From CALMEC01 sp963777565 (GTDB taxonomy: Bacteria; Actinomycetota; Thermoleophilia; Miltoncostaeales; Miltoncostaeaceae): a stretch of 64,000 nucleotides of DNA. Of the stretch, positions 7,608 to 18,862 are shown piece by piece (position 1 is the first letter of the stretch; each line of letters opens with the position of its first letter). The position numbers were made by a program, and so were the translations under genes. The stretch is from NCBI GenBank assembly GCA_963777565.1, contig CAVZQZ010000010.1:248001-312000 (forward strand). The letters are read 5' to 3'. The notes beneath the pieces were generated by a model. It was not told the DNA's origin and did no database searches. It worked only from the letters and a program-made list of their open reading frames with translations.

Positions 7608-9524
7608 CTACCAGCTCGGCTGGCAGCGCGGTGGATCCTTCGACAGATCGCGCGCGGGATCGAGATCCTCGAGGTGGGAGATCGCGGCCGCCCGCACCGG
7701 CCCGTCGCCGATCGCGGCGAGGCATTCCCACGCGAAGGGGTTCTCGGGCTGACGATCGGTCGCCCGGCGGGCATCGCGAACCGCCGCCACCCGATCGCCG
7801 AGCTGGGCGCGACCCTTCGCCGTGATCAGCAGTGAGTCGATCGCAAGCGGGTTGAGGCCGGTCGCGCGATCGGCCTTCGCGACGGCGACCGCGGGCGAGG
7901 CGTCGCTCAGGTAGGCGTCGTTCGTGCGGCTCGCGGCGACGGCGACGACCGCGGCGCTCACGATCGCGCCCACGGCGACGATGGTCGCCGCCGCAATCCG
8001 CGCGGCGCCGGTGGCGCGCGTGGCGGCAACGCGGGGTCCACCCATCCCGAGGACGATGCCGGCCGCTGCCATGGCCGGGATGCTCGCCGCCGGGATCGTC
8101 CACGGGAAGTCGAGCTGGGCCTGGATCAGGAACGCGACGACCAGGCAGAGCGCCGGGGCCGCGGCCCGCCCCGCCCGACGGGCCGCCCAGACCACGCATC
8201 CCACGAGCGCGATCCCGAGCAGCAGTCCCACCGCGCCGAGCTCGGTCAGGAGCTCGAGCGGGAGCTGATGGGGCTGGCGCACCTTCAGCGTCTCGATCGC
8301 CTCACTGCGCTCGAGGATGTGCGTGAGGGGGAAGCTGCCGGCGCCGTGGCCCCACACGGGCGCGTCGGCGAACCCGCGCGCCGCCTCGGCCCACCAGTCG
8401 AGCCGGTGGTTGCTGTCGACACTGACCGTCCGGCCGGCGCCCGCCGACGCATCGCGTCCGGAGATCGCCGCGATCACGCCGCCGGCGACGACGATCACGG
8501 CCGCGCCGATCAACAGGATCCGGCCGGCCAGCCGGTGCTCGAGGCCGTGCGCGACGCGACGGGCCGCGGGGCGAAGGAGGTCACGGGCGACCACGGCGAT
8601 CACGGCGCCCAGCACGACGAGCACGCCGAGGATGATGCCCGCGCCTCGACGCGCCGCGGGCTCCGGCAGGGCCGGCTCGGTGGTGAGGGGGCCCGCGGTG
8701 AGCCCGTAGATCACGGCGGGCAGGCTGCCCAGGATTGCCGCTCCGAGCGTGGCGAGAACCCGGTCGCGGGCCGGGAACATCCACAGCGCGACGGCCACCG
8801 CGCCGACGAGCGCGAGGATGCCGCTGCGCGAGCCGGTCAGCGCGACGACGAGCAAGGCGCCCATCGTGATCACCGTCCCGGCGTCGCGCCACCTGCGCGT
8901 GGAGGCGAGCAGAACCGCACCCGGTACGGCGAACACCGCGATGAGGGCCAGGCCATTCGCGTGACCGATGGGCGCCGACAGGCGGGAGGTGTCGTCGATC
9001 GGCGCGAGGAGGTCGGGCACTACCCGGCTCCCGAGCGCCCAGACGAGCACCGGGACGGCGGCGAGCGCGACACCGACGCCGAAGCGGCGCGCCGGGTCGA
9101 CCATGCGCGTCGCGACGGCCGTCCCGGTGACCAGTGCGGCCACGGCCACGGCGGTCCGGTGCGTCGACAGCCAGGCCAGATCCGGCGCGGTGGCCCACGC
9201 GATCGACACCGCCGACCACGTCACGAGCGCCGCCCCGGCGGCGACACCCCACCGGGCCGGGTCCGGCCACCCGCGGTCGCGTCCCCACCACAGCGCCGCG
9301 ACCGCGATCGCCGGCCACAGGATCACCGCGAGCGTCAGCCCGCCCGCGCCGCGGTCGGGCGGCAGCTTGCCGAGGTCGATCCCACCGCCCCAAATCGCGA
9401 TCGCCGACCACGCTCCCAGGGCCACGACGCCAAGCCCGATGCCGACCCCGGTGTCTTGAGGGGTGAACCGGACATCGGTACCATCCGCGCCGCTCCCGCG
9501 TTTGCGGTGGGCCTCATCGGTCAC
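7608..9524 (-). CDS. O-antigen ligase/polymerase-like multi-spanning membrane protein
   Basis: About 638 residues from the GTG at 9524; the frame stays open further upstream, so the start is uncertain. More than ten hydrophobic segments are visible. The large periplasmic-loop region carries DSNHRLDWWAEAARGFADAP and WGHGAGSF, the signature of the Wzy_C (O-antigen ligase) family. The C-terminal 90 residues are soluble and TPR-like. Such proteins polymerise or transfer lipid-linked glycans at the outer face of the membrane. It is divergent from the small membrane protein at 9528 with almost no intergenic DNA. Confidence 0.8.
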   Translation of the reverse strand: MTDEAHRKRGSGADGTDVRFTPQDTGVGIGLGVVALGAWSAIAIWGGGIDLGKLPPDRGAGGLTLAVILWPAIAVAALWWGRDRGWPDPARWGVAAGAALVTWSAVSIAWATAPDLAWLSTHRTAVAVAALVTGTAVATRMVDPARRFGVGVALAAVPVLVWALGSRVVPDLLAPIDDTSRLSAPIGHANGLALIAVFAVPGAVLLASTRRWRDAGTVITMGALLVVALTGSRSGILALVGAVAVALWMFPARDRVLATLGAAILGSLPAVIYGLTAGPLTTEPALPEPAARRGAGIILGVLVVLGAVIAVVARDLLRPAARRVAHGLEHRLAGRILLIGAAVIVVAGGVIAAISGRDASAGAGRTVSVDSNHRLDWWAEAARGFADAPVWGHGAGSFPLTHILERSEAIETLKVRQPHQLPLELLTELGAVGLLLGIALVGCVVWAARRAGRAAAPALCLVVAFLIQAQLDFPWTIPAASIPAMAAAGIVLGMGGPRVAATRATGAARIAAATIVAVGAIVSAAVVAVAASRTNDAYLSDASPAVAVAKADRATGLNPLAIDSLLITAKGRAQLGDRVAAVRDARRATDRQPENPFAWECLAAIGDGPVRAAAISHLEDLDPARDLSKDPPRCQPSW

Positions 9525-9527
9525 CTG

Positions 9528-9944
9528 GTGGTCGCTCTGCCCCGTCGTCTCGCCGCTCTCCTCATCGCGCTCATCGCGACCGTGTCCCTGGCGGGCACGG
9601 CGTACGGAAGCCCGAAGGACGTTATCAACGACTTCCTCGATGACGGGGCCATCGGCGTGTGCCACACGCGCGCCGACTACGACGCCGCCCGTCGCGAGGG
9701 GGTGGTCAGCGCCTACGGCGACCTCGGCGACGCGATCGACACCGCGCTCGAGAACCCCGACCTGGTCGGGACAGCCGAGAAGCCGTGTGCGGCGGCGGTC
9801 GTCTCCGACGGCGGCTCAGGGGTCGGCACGGCGCTGCTCGTCGGCATCCCGGTCGGGCTCTGCGCGATCGCGCTGGCCATGCTCTACCGCGGTCGCCGCC
9901 GCGCCGGCGTCGACGGCGACGAGCATGGCGAGTCCCCCTCGTGA
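9528..9944 (+). CDS. Small secreted or membrane-anchored hypothetical protein
   Basis: 138 residues from the GTG at 9528; an in-frame GTG at 9507 is the alternative. Residues 1-27 form a signal peptide with RR followed by a leucine-rich core. A short extracytoplasmic domain contains two cysteines (GVCHTRADYD and KPCAAAV), probably a disulfide. A C-terminal membrane helix (about 106-124) ends in a basic YRGRRR stop-transfer. I do not recognise the family. The stop overlaps lepB by 4 nt, so it is made together with signal peptidase I and could be its substrate or partner (inference). Confidence 0.7.
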   Translation: MVALPRRLAALLIALIATVSLAGTAYGSPKDVINDFLDDGAIGVCHTRADYDAARREGVVSAYGDLGDAIDTALENPDLVGTAEKPCAAAVVSDGGSGVGTALLVGIPVGLCAIALAMLYRGRRRAGVDGDEHGESPS

Positions 9945-10519
9945 TCCTCCGACGGTTCATGAAAGACGTCGTGTTGCCGGTGGCAGTCGCCATCGCGCTG
10001 GCGTTCCTCATCCAGGCGGCCGTCGCGAAGCCCTACGAGATCCCCACGCCATCCATGGTCCCCACCATCAAGGAGGGGGACCGCGTCATCGCGAACCGGG
10101 TCATCTACAAGTTCCGCGACATCGAGCGCGGTGACATCATCGTGTTCGAGCCCACGCTCAAGGCCCGTCGCACCTGCGACCCCGCGTCGGCCGAGACCGA
10201 CACCACCCCCTTCGTCAAGCGGGTGATCGGCCTGCCCGGGGAGCACGTGGAGGTCGTCGCGGGCACCAACGACGTGATCGTCGACGGGGTGCCGTTCGAC
10301 GTGCCGGCGGCGGCCACGAACCCGGGTCAGGGGCCCGGCGGGTCGCTGCCCAGCAAGAGCTTCGACGTGCCGGCCGACAAGCTCTTCGTCTTGGGCGACA
10401 ACCGGCCCGACTCATGCGACTCGCACCAGTGGGAAGACCCGTTCGTGCCGATCGACAACGTCATCGGGCAGGCGGAGGTCACCTACTGGCCGCTGGCGCA
10501 CATCAAGTTCCTGAGGTAG
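9941..10519 (+). CDS. lepB: Signal peptidase I
   Basis: 192 residues. One N-terminal membrane helix (about 10-28) is followed by box B IPTPSMVPTI with catalytic Ser38. Box D, FVKRVIGLPG, carries catalytic Lys93, and box E is LFVLGDNRPDSCDS. It cleaves signal peptides from secreted proteins at the outer face of the membrane. An insertion between boxes C and D contains one cysteine and CDSHQ contains another, so a disulfide is possible. The GTG start overlaps the upstream stop (GTGA). Many genes in this window encode secreted proteins that would need it. Confidence 0.93.
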   Translation: MILRRFMKDVVLPVAVAIALAFLIQAAVAKPYEIPTPSMVPTIKEGDRVIANRVIYKFRDIERGDIIVFEPTLKARRTCDPASAETDTTPFVKRVIGLPGEHVEVVAGTNDVIVDGVPFDVPAAATNPGQGPGGSLPSKSFDVPADKLFVLGDNRPDSCDSHQWEDPFVPIDNVIGQAEVTYWPLAHIKFLR

Positions 10520-10550
10520 TCCCGCGGCGGCCTCGACGGGCCCGATCGCA

Positions 10551-10582
10551 GAACTTCGCGAGATGCGGCCAGGAACTTCGCG
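10551..10582 (+). repeat. Tandem GAACTTCGCG repeats upstream of nrdR
   Basis: GAACTTCGCG occurs at 10551-10560 and again at 10573-10582, exactly 22 bp apart (about two helical turns), in the 169-bp gap between lepB and nrdR. This is suitable for cooperative binding by one protein on one face of the DNA. It does not match the NrdR box I know, and no other element is recognised in this gap. Confidence 0.35.
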
Positions 10583-10688
10583 GCGGGGGGTTGCAACTGG
10601 CGTCACGACGAGGGAGGATGCTCGCCCGACGCGCTGAATGTAGCGTACGACACCTTCCCCCGACCCCAGGGATAGCGTTCCGCCGCCT

Positions 10689-11299
10689 GTGATCTGTCCG
10701 TTCTGTGAACATGCCGAGCACCGTGTGGTCGAATCGCGCGTCGCCGACGCGAAGGACGCGATTCGCCGCAGGCGCGAGTGCGGATCGTGCGGACGACGGT
10801 TCACCACCTACGAGCGCTTCGAGGAGATGCCGCTCGTGGTGATCAAGTCCTCGGGGGAGCGCGAGCCGTTCGACCGACAGAAGCTCCTGTCGGGCCTCCA
10901 GCGCGCATGTCACAAGCGGCAGGTCTCGACGCAGCTGCTCGAGATGGCCGTGCGCGACATCGAGTCCGAGCTTCGCAACCGCCTCCGCCAGGAGGCGTCC
11001 AGCCAGCTCATCGGCGAGCTGACGCTGCGACGGCTCAAGGGGATCGACCAGGTCGCCTACGTGCGGTTCGCCTCGGTCTACCGGCAGTTCTCCGACATCG
11101 AGGAGTTCGAGGAGGAGCTCGCCCGCCTCGAGCGCGAGCCGCCGCTTCCGCGAGGGCAGGCCTCGCTTGACGAACAGATGTTCGATACGCTGGACAGTCC
11201 CACCACCACCATTGCGCCCGCCCGCCGTCGCCTTCGGGCGCTCTCCGGCGGACTCGCGACCCAGACTTCCGCACCACCCGATCAGGAGGGCACCAACTG

Positions 11300-11300
<1 letters not shown>
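10689..11300 (+). CDS. nrdR: Transcriptional repressor NrdR
   Basis: 203 residues. The N-terminal zinc ribbon reads CPFCEHAEHRVVESR, then CGSCGRRFTTYER. An ATP-cone domain follows, with VVIKSSGEREPFDRQKL. NrdR senses ATP/dATP and represses ribonucleotide reductase genes. The protein is longer than typical NrdR (about 150-160): the extra 45 residues at the C-terminus are proline- and arginine-rich and look disordered. The GTG at 10689 gives the canonical start just before CPFC. The stop overlaps the nrdJ start by one base (TGATG), so repressor and enzyme are coupled. Confidence 0.95.
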
Positions 11301-14110
<2,810 letters not shown>

Positions 14111-14125
14111 TGCCCTGACGGAATC

Positions 14126-14175
14126 GCGGGCGGGCCGCGGTTGCCGCCGCGCCCGCACGTGGTTCTCGCGGAACC
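14126..14175 (+). terminator. Two hairpins after nrdJ
   Basis: GCGGGCG (14126-14132) pairs with CGCCCGC (14150-14156). A separate perfect hairpin, GGTTC-TCGCG-GAACC, spans 14161-14175. Both lie in the 102-bp gap between nrdJ and the M23 peptidase. No T-run follows, as is common in high-GC actinobacteria; either could attenuate transcription. Confidence 0.4.
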
Positions 14176-14212
14176 TCAAGTCGCCCCTGCGGACGGCCGA
14201 TTCTGAGGGACG

Positions 14213-15151
14213 ATGCTGTCCGCGGAACATCTCCTCGACCGTGGTCGCCTGCTGCTCGGCGCGCTCCTGGTCATCCCACTCGGGGCCATGCTCCCCGGCA
14301 TCGGCCGTCCGGATCACGACGCCTCCCCGTGGCTCGTCGCGTCGGTCACGGCGAACCCGATCACCGTAACTGCGCCGACCGCGCAGGACGTGCTCGCCGA
14401 GCTCACCAGCCCGTCCGTGACGGGGAAGGCCAGCCAAGGCGCGACGACCTCGAGGTCCACGCCACCTGCCGCCGCGGCCACCACCGGCAGCGCTCCGGCG
14501 GCCCCGGCCGCCGGGGACACCGCCGTCCAGGCGACGAGCGAGGTCGGCAGCGAGAGCACGGACCCGGCCCAGCCGTCGACCGTCGAGATCCCCGGCACCG
14601 CTCCCAATGCCGCGCTGGCGGCGCAGCTGCGCCAATCCCAGTCGCGGTTCGCGCCGCCGGCGGCGGCCCCGGCGGCATCGCCGACGGATGGCCCGATGCC
14701 GTTCGCGGCCCCAGCGGTCGCGTCCTACCCGACACCCCCGACCGCCACCCACGTGTTCCCGGTGGTCGGCGGGGCGACATTCTCGAACGACTGGGGCGGC
14801 CCGCGCCCAGGAGGCCGGCACCACCAGGGGATCGACTTGTTCGCGACGACCGGCACTCCGGTCGTGGCGATCAGCGACGGGACCCTGTTCAAGGTGGGCT
14901 GGAACACCGTCGGCGGCTGGCGCTTCTGGCTACGCGACCGGTGGGGCAACGAGTTCTACCACGCACATCTCTCGGCCTTCGCGCCCGCCGCGAAGGAGGG
15001 CGCCGTGGTCAAGGCGGGGACGGTCATCGGCTTCGTCGGCAACACCGGCGACGCGAAGACGACGCCGCCGCACCTGCACTTCGAGATCCACCCCGGTGGC
15101 GGCGACCCGATCCCGCCGTTCTCGTACGTCTCCGCCTGGCCCCGCGTGTAG
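14213..15151 (+). CDS. Secreted M23 (LytM-type) metallopeptidase
   Basis: 312 residues. A signal or anchor segment (about 10-30) precedes a long Ala/Pro/Thr-rich linker (about 60-180). The C-terminal M23 domain carries GGRHHQGIDL (zinc-binding His and Asp), HAHLSAF and the catalytic HLHFEIH. These enzymes cleave peptidoglycan cross-bridges or act in envelope remodelling. The zinc ligands are all present, so activity is expected. The ATG has GAGGGA just upstream. The gene stands alone between nrdJ and a PLP enzyme. Confidence 0.9.
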   Translation: MLSAEHLLDRGRLLLGALLVIPLGAMLPGIGRPDHDASPWLVASVTANPITVTAPTAQDVLAELTSPSVTGKASQGATTSRSTPPAAAATTGSAPAAPAAGDTAVQATSEVGSESTDPAQPSTVEIPGTAPNAALAAQLRQSQSRFAPPAAAPAASPTDGPMPFAAPAVASYPTPPTATHVFPVVGGATFSNDWGGPRPGGRHHQGIDLFATTGTPVVAISDGTLFKVGWNTVGGWRFWLRDRWGNEFYHAHLSAFAPAAKEGAVVKAGTVIGFVGNTGDAKTTPPHLHFEIHPGGGDPIPPFSYVSAWPRV

Positions 15152-15211
15152 CCTCGAATCGGGAGCGGCCACCCGGCGGACGGCGGCAGCTCGACGACAC
15201 TGGGGGCAACC

Positions 15212-16222
15212 GTGGCGGGCGGACAACCGTGGGACGGGCTCGCGCGCATCGCGCTCGCGCCCCTCCCGACGCCGCTGGTCCGCGCGGAGCGGTTCGGCGC
15301 CGCGATCGGGGCGGAGGTGTGGATCAAGCGCGACGACATCGGCTCGATCGGGCTCGCCGGGAACAAGGTCCGCAAGCTCGAGTTCGTCGCCGCCGATGCG
15401 ATGGTACGGGGCGCGGACACCCTGGTGACCGCCGGCGCCGCACAGTCGAACCACGCGCGCGCCACCGCCTGCGCGGCCGCCGCGCTTGGCATGAGATGTG
15501 TGCTCGTGCTCGGCGGCGACCGGCCGCAGCGCTCCGGGGGGAACCTCCTGCTCGACGAATGCTTCGGGGCCGAGGTGCGATTCGTGGGGAGCGACGACTG
15601 GGGCGACATCAATCGCGCGCTCGCCGAGGCCGTCGCCGCGACACGCGATGCAGGCAGCGCCCCGTACCTCATCCCGCTCGGCTGCTCCTCGCCGCTCGGC
15701 GCGGTCGGCTTCGTGGCGGCATATTGGGAGCTCGTCGAGCAGCTCGACGCCGAGGGGGTGACCGCCGCCGAGGTGTGGCACGCATCCACCTCCGGTGGCA
15801 CGCAGGCCGGCCTGACCCTCGGCAGGCGACTGTTGGGGCGCGGCCCGGCAGTGCGCGGGGTCTCGGCCGGCGTGGTCTGGCGCGATCCCGCCACCGCGCT
15901 TGCCCGCCATGCCCGCGACGCGGCGACGATCCTCGGACGGGCGGTCGAGATCACCCCCGCCGACATCGCGCTCGACACGGCATGGGTCGGCGCCGGGTAC
16001 GGCGAGCCCACGCCGGCGGGTCTGGAGGCGATCCGCCTGCTCGCCCGAACCGAGGGCATCCTGTGCGACCCGGTCTACAGCGGCAAGGGCCTGGCCGGGC
16101 TCGTGGGAGCGGCGCGTGCCGGTCGGCTCGGAGGGCCGGTGGTGTTCTGGCACACCGGCGGTGTGCCGGTCCTGTTCGACGGGCGGTACTCCACGGCATT
16201 GGGTGACGCGCCCGTCACCTGA
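15212..16222 (+). CDS. PLP-dependent D-cysteine desulfhydrase / ACC deaminase family enzyme
   Basis: 336 residues of fold-type II PLP enzyme. WIKRDDIGSIGLAGNKVRKL carries the Schiff-base lysine, AAQSNHARAT is the substrate loop, and CDPVYSGKGLAGL lies near the C-terminus. D-cysteine desulfhydrase gives pyruvate, sulfide and ammonia; ACC deaminase gives 2-oxobutyrate. The two are hard to separate by eye, and the LAGNKVRKLEF context is shared. Length matches the family. The GTG at 15212 was chosen because it gives the conserved N-terminus; no strong ribosome-binding site precedes it. Confidence 0.85.
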   Translation: MAGGQPWDGLARIALAPLPTPLVRAERFGAAIGAEVWIKRDDIGSIGLAGNKVRKLEFVAADAMVRGADTLVTAGAAQSNHARATACAAAALGMRCVLVLGGDRPQRSGGNLLLDECFGAEVRFVGSDDWGDINRALAEAVAATRDAGSAPYLIPLGCSSPLGAVGFVAAYWELVEQLDAEGVTAAEVWHASTSGGTQAGLTLGRRLLGRGPAVRGVSAGVVWRDPATALARHARDAATILGRAVEITPADIALDTAWVGAGYGEPTPAGLEAIRLLARTEGILCDPVYSGKGLAGLVGAARAGRLGGPVVFWHTGGVPVLFDGRYSTALGDAPVT

Positions 16223-16277
16223 GCGGCCGGAACGGGTGAAGCGAGGTTCGTGCATTGCGCCGAGATCTCCTGCGGCT

Positions 16278-16295
16278 CCTAGACGATCGTCTAGG
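16278..16295. promoter_or_regulatory. Perfect 18-bp palindrome upstream of the multicopper oxidase operon
   Basis: CCTAGACGATCGTCTAGG is a perfect palindrome in the 165-bp gap between the PLP enzyme and the propeller gene. The symmetric half-site TAGAC...GTCTA resembles operators of TetR-family regulators. No regulator gene lies nearby, so a distant regulator is expected. Confidence 0.6.
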
Positions 16296-16387
16296 GGAAA
16301 ACCGCGAAAATCCCCTCCGTCTGCGGGTGGGAAGCCTGTTCTTTCGCCCGTGTTACCGGCGTGTCATCTGGGGCCAGACTCCCGGAC

Positions 16388-18236
16388 ATGGCACGGATTG
16401 CTCGAGACGCCGCAACATCGCATGATCGCCGCGGGCGCCGACCCCGACGTGTCGCGGTGCTCCTTGCGGCCCTCGCCGCCGGGCTGACCGGCGCGGGGAT
16501 CGCCGTCGCCGTCGACCCGACTGCTGTGCCCGGCCTGCCGGGTATCACCGCGCCTGCGGGCCTCGTGCGCGACACGAACGGCGACCTCTGGGTCGCCGAC
16601 TCGGGCGGCGGCGTCTGCCGCTTGAAAGAGCCTCCGTTCGCCGCGTTGAACGGGATGGTCTGCCCGCCGAAAGTCCTGCAGGGCCCCGAAATCGCCCGGG
16701 CAGATGGCGTTCGACCCGGCGACCGGCTTCTTCTTCGTCGGAGACCGTGCGTCTCTCGGCGGCGCCGTCTGGCGACTCCACCTCAACCAGGCGGTCAACC
16801 CGGCGGTGATCGACTCGGCCGCCATGATGCTCGCGCTGCCGGCGGAGCGGGTGCAGGGCATGGCGTACAACGCCGCGACCGGAGACCTGCACTACAGCCT
16901 CAAGGACTCCCCGGTGATCTGGCGCATCGCGAACGCCGCGACCTGCGCCGGCCCGTGCGTCGCCACCGTGGTGGGCACTTCCGTGGCGAAGGGCGTGCTG
17001 TCCATGGCGCACGACGCCGCCGGGCGGCTCTACCTCGCCGACACCCCCGGCGTCACTCGTATCGACACGCCCGGCGTCGGTGACACCCAGGCGCGCCTCA
17101 TCCCCGGCTTCGACAAGGGCAGCTACGACGCGCTCGCGTTCGACCCCGCCGCGGACGGCGCCGGGCGGATCTACGCCGGCACGAACAACGCGGCGGGACC
17201 GGACTGGATTGACGTGCTTCGGGTCAGTGACGACGCCGTCGTCTCGCGGTACTCCGAGGGCTTCGCCGCGGTCACGGCGATCGGCATCGACACCCGCAAG
17301 CCCGGCGAGCGCGCGATCGACGTGGCCGACGACCACAGCGCCAAGCAGTTCGGCGAGGACACCGTCGGCGCGGGCCGCCGGCTCAGCGTCCCGTTTGAGC
17401 TGTTCGACCGGCCGGTCATCCACACCGCGCCCAGGTTCCTCGGCAACGCGTCCGGCGTGACCTTCGCGTTCTCCGCGCCTTCCGCGACGACGTTCTGGTG
17501 CTCGCTCGACGGCGCGCCCGCCGAGGCCTGCGGGAGCGGCGCCAACTCCGACGTCAGCTACCAGAACCTCGCGGACGGCACCCACCTCTTCCAGGTGCAG
17601 GGCGACAACCCCGCGAACGGCGGGCGCACCAAGTACCGGTTCGAGATCGACACCGTCGCCCCGGTCACCACCATGGGCGACATCGTGGTCAACGGCACCG
17701 GCGCCCAGGCCTTCTTCACGGCGAACGACGTCAGCGCCGACTTCAGCTGCAGCCTCGACGGCGGCGCGCCCGCGCCGTGTGAGAGCCCCGCCCGGTATAC
17801 AAACCTGGCTGTCGGGGACCACACCGTGTCGGTGCGCGCCGCGGACTTCCTCGGCAACCTCGGACCCGCCGTCAGCGGGACCATCCGGATCCCCCCCGTC
17901 GTGGGGCCGCTCGCCGCATGGCAGCCCGGCTTGGTGACCGCGACGCTGCGCGGGCGCACGCTCAGGGTCGTCTTCGACGCGCCGCCGCTCGCGAACTATG
18001 TGCGGTTCACGATGAGGCGAGGGGCCGCCACGGTGCGCACCGCGCCGGTTCGGGTGCATGCCGCCAAGCGGAACGTCGTCCAGATCGTCCTGTCCCGTCC
18101 GGTGGCGCTGCGCCTGCAGGGCAAGAAGAAGTTCAGCATGACGATCGACGCCGGCGTCACTTCCAAGCGCTTCGCCTGGGCGGGTCAGGGCTCGCTCAAG
18201 GTCGTTGCCGCGCTGAAGGCAGCTCCCAAGCGATGA
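16388..18236 (+). CDS. Secreted beta-propeller / Ig-like protein (one frameshift)
   Basis: About 615 residues once one extra base near 16698 is ignored. The first frame gives a signal peptide (basic RRGRRPRR, hydrophobic core to about residue 43), then GLVRDTNGDLWVADSGGGVC. In the run cccgggcag the frame moves, and the second frame continues with MAFDPATGFFFVGD. NHL/SMP-30-like propeller strands follow to about residue 330. Two Ig-like repeats come next (FWCSLDGAPAEAC and FSCSLDGGAPAPC), of a kind common in secreted actinobacterial proteins. A basic C-terminal beta domain closes the protein. Removing one G restores a single frame, so this is a sequence error or a single recent mutation. It overlaps the next gene by 4 nt. 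Confidence 0.75.
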
Positions 18237-18853
18237 CGACGCGCAGCGAGCCGCTTCGCGGTGGCGATCACCGCATGCTCATCCTGATCCTGGCGGTCGG
18301 GGTGCAGGTCGCGTTGCTTGGCGCCTACCTCGGCGGGCGGTTGGTGTTCGGCGGATCCTCGTCGTCGGGGGCCCACACGCACGTGGCCTCGTCGACACCG
18401 GGTGCCGACGGCTCGTACGGAATCGCCTCCGACGTCCGCACCAGTTTCGGGTCGGTCGTCGTGGGCACCGCCCAGTCCCTCCCCGGGCTCACGCGCCAGG
18501 CGCTCGCGGGCGCCAATCACGGCATCGGCGGCTACGTGCCGCCCGACAAGGTGCAGGTGCAGGTCACGGTCGAGATCACGAATCGCCTCCGGACGCCGAT
18601 CCCATACTCACCGAGCCAGTTCACGCTCGTCTCCGGCTCGGCGAAGCCGATCGCGGTGACCGGGTCCAGCATCAAGCCCGCCACGCTCCTGCCCGACGCC
18701 GCCGTCGAGGCGACGCTGATCTTCGTGGCGCCGCGCAAGGGGCAGAAGCTCAAGCTCGCCTTCCAGGACCGCGGGCGCTCCACGCCGTTCCTCATCGACC
18801 TCGGGCGTGTCGACACCGCCCCCAAGGGCACCGACGCCCACAGTCACCCCTAG
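18233..18853 (+). CDS. Membrane-anchored extracellular protein, DUF4352-like
   Basis: 206 residues. One membrane helix (about 15-40, ILILAVGVQVALLGAYLGG) is followed by a Ser/His linker (SSSSGAHTHVASS). An Ig-like domain of the DUF4352 type comes after, with VQVTVEITNRLRTPIPYSPS and VEATLIFVAPRKGQ. The C-terminus ends DAHSHP. The histidines near both ends of the extracytoplasmic part could bind metal. The start overlaps the propeller gene (ATGA) and the stop is 9 bp before the oxidase start, so the three genes form one operon. A role as chaperone or docking protein for the oxidase is inference. Confidence 0.75.
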   Translation: MTTRSEPLRGGDHRMLILILAVGVQVALLGAYLGGRLVFGGSSSSGAHTHVASSTPGADGSYGIASDVRTSFGSVVVGTAQSLPGLTRQALAGANHGIGGYVPPDKVQVQVTVEITNRLRTPIPYSPSQFTLVSGSAKPIAVTGSSIKPATLLPDAAVEATLIFVAPRKGQKLKLAFQDRGRSTPFLIDLGRVDTAPKGTDAHSHP

Positions 18854-18862
18854 GACACCGAC

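Noticed and set aside
10520..10688. Cobalamin riboswitch upstream of nrdR-nrdJ or metH
   Set aside because: No B12-box-like core is visible in the 169 bp before nrdR, and only 47 bp lie upstream of metH.
14161..14175. GGTTCTCGCGGAACC as an operator rather than a hairpin
   Set aside because: Its position right after nrdJ and next to another hairpin fits a termination region better; no evidence distinguishes a regulator site.
16278..16295. LexA (SOS) box
   Set aside because: The palindrome lacks the GAAC-N4-GTTC core of actinobacterial LexA sites, and the genes downstream are not repair genes.
16690..16705. Programmed frameshift in the propeller gene
   Set aside because: No slippery heptamer or downstream pseudoknot is evident, only a GGG run; an ordinary single-base insertion explains it.
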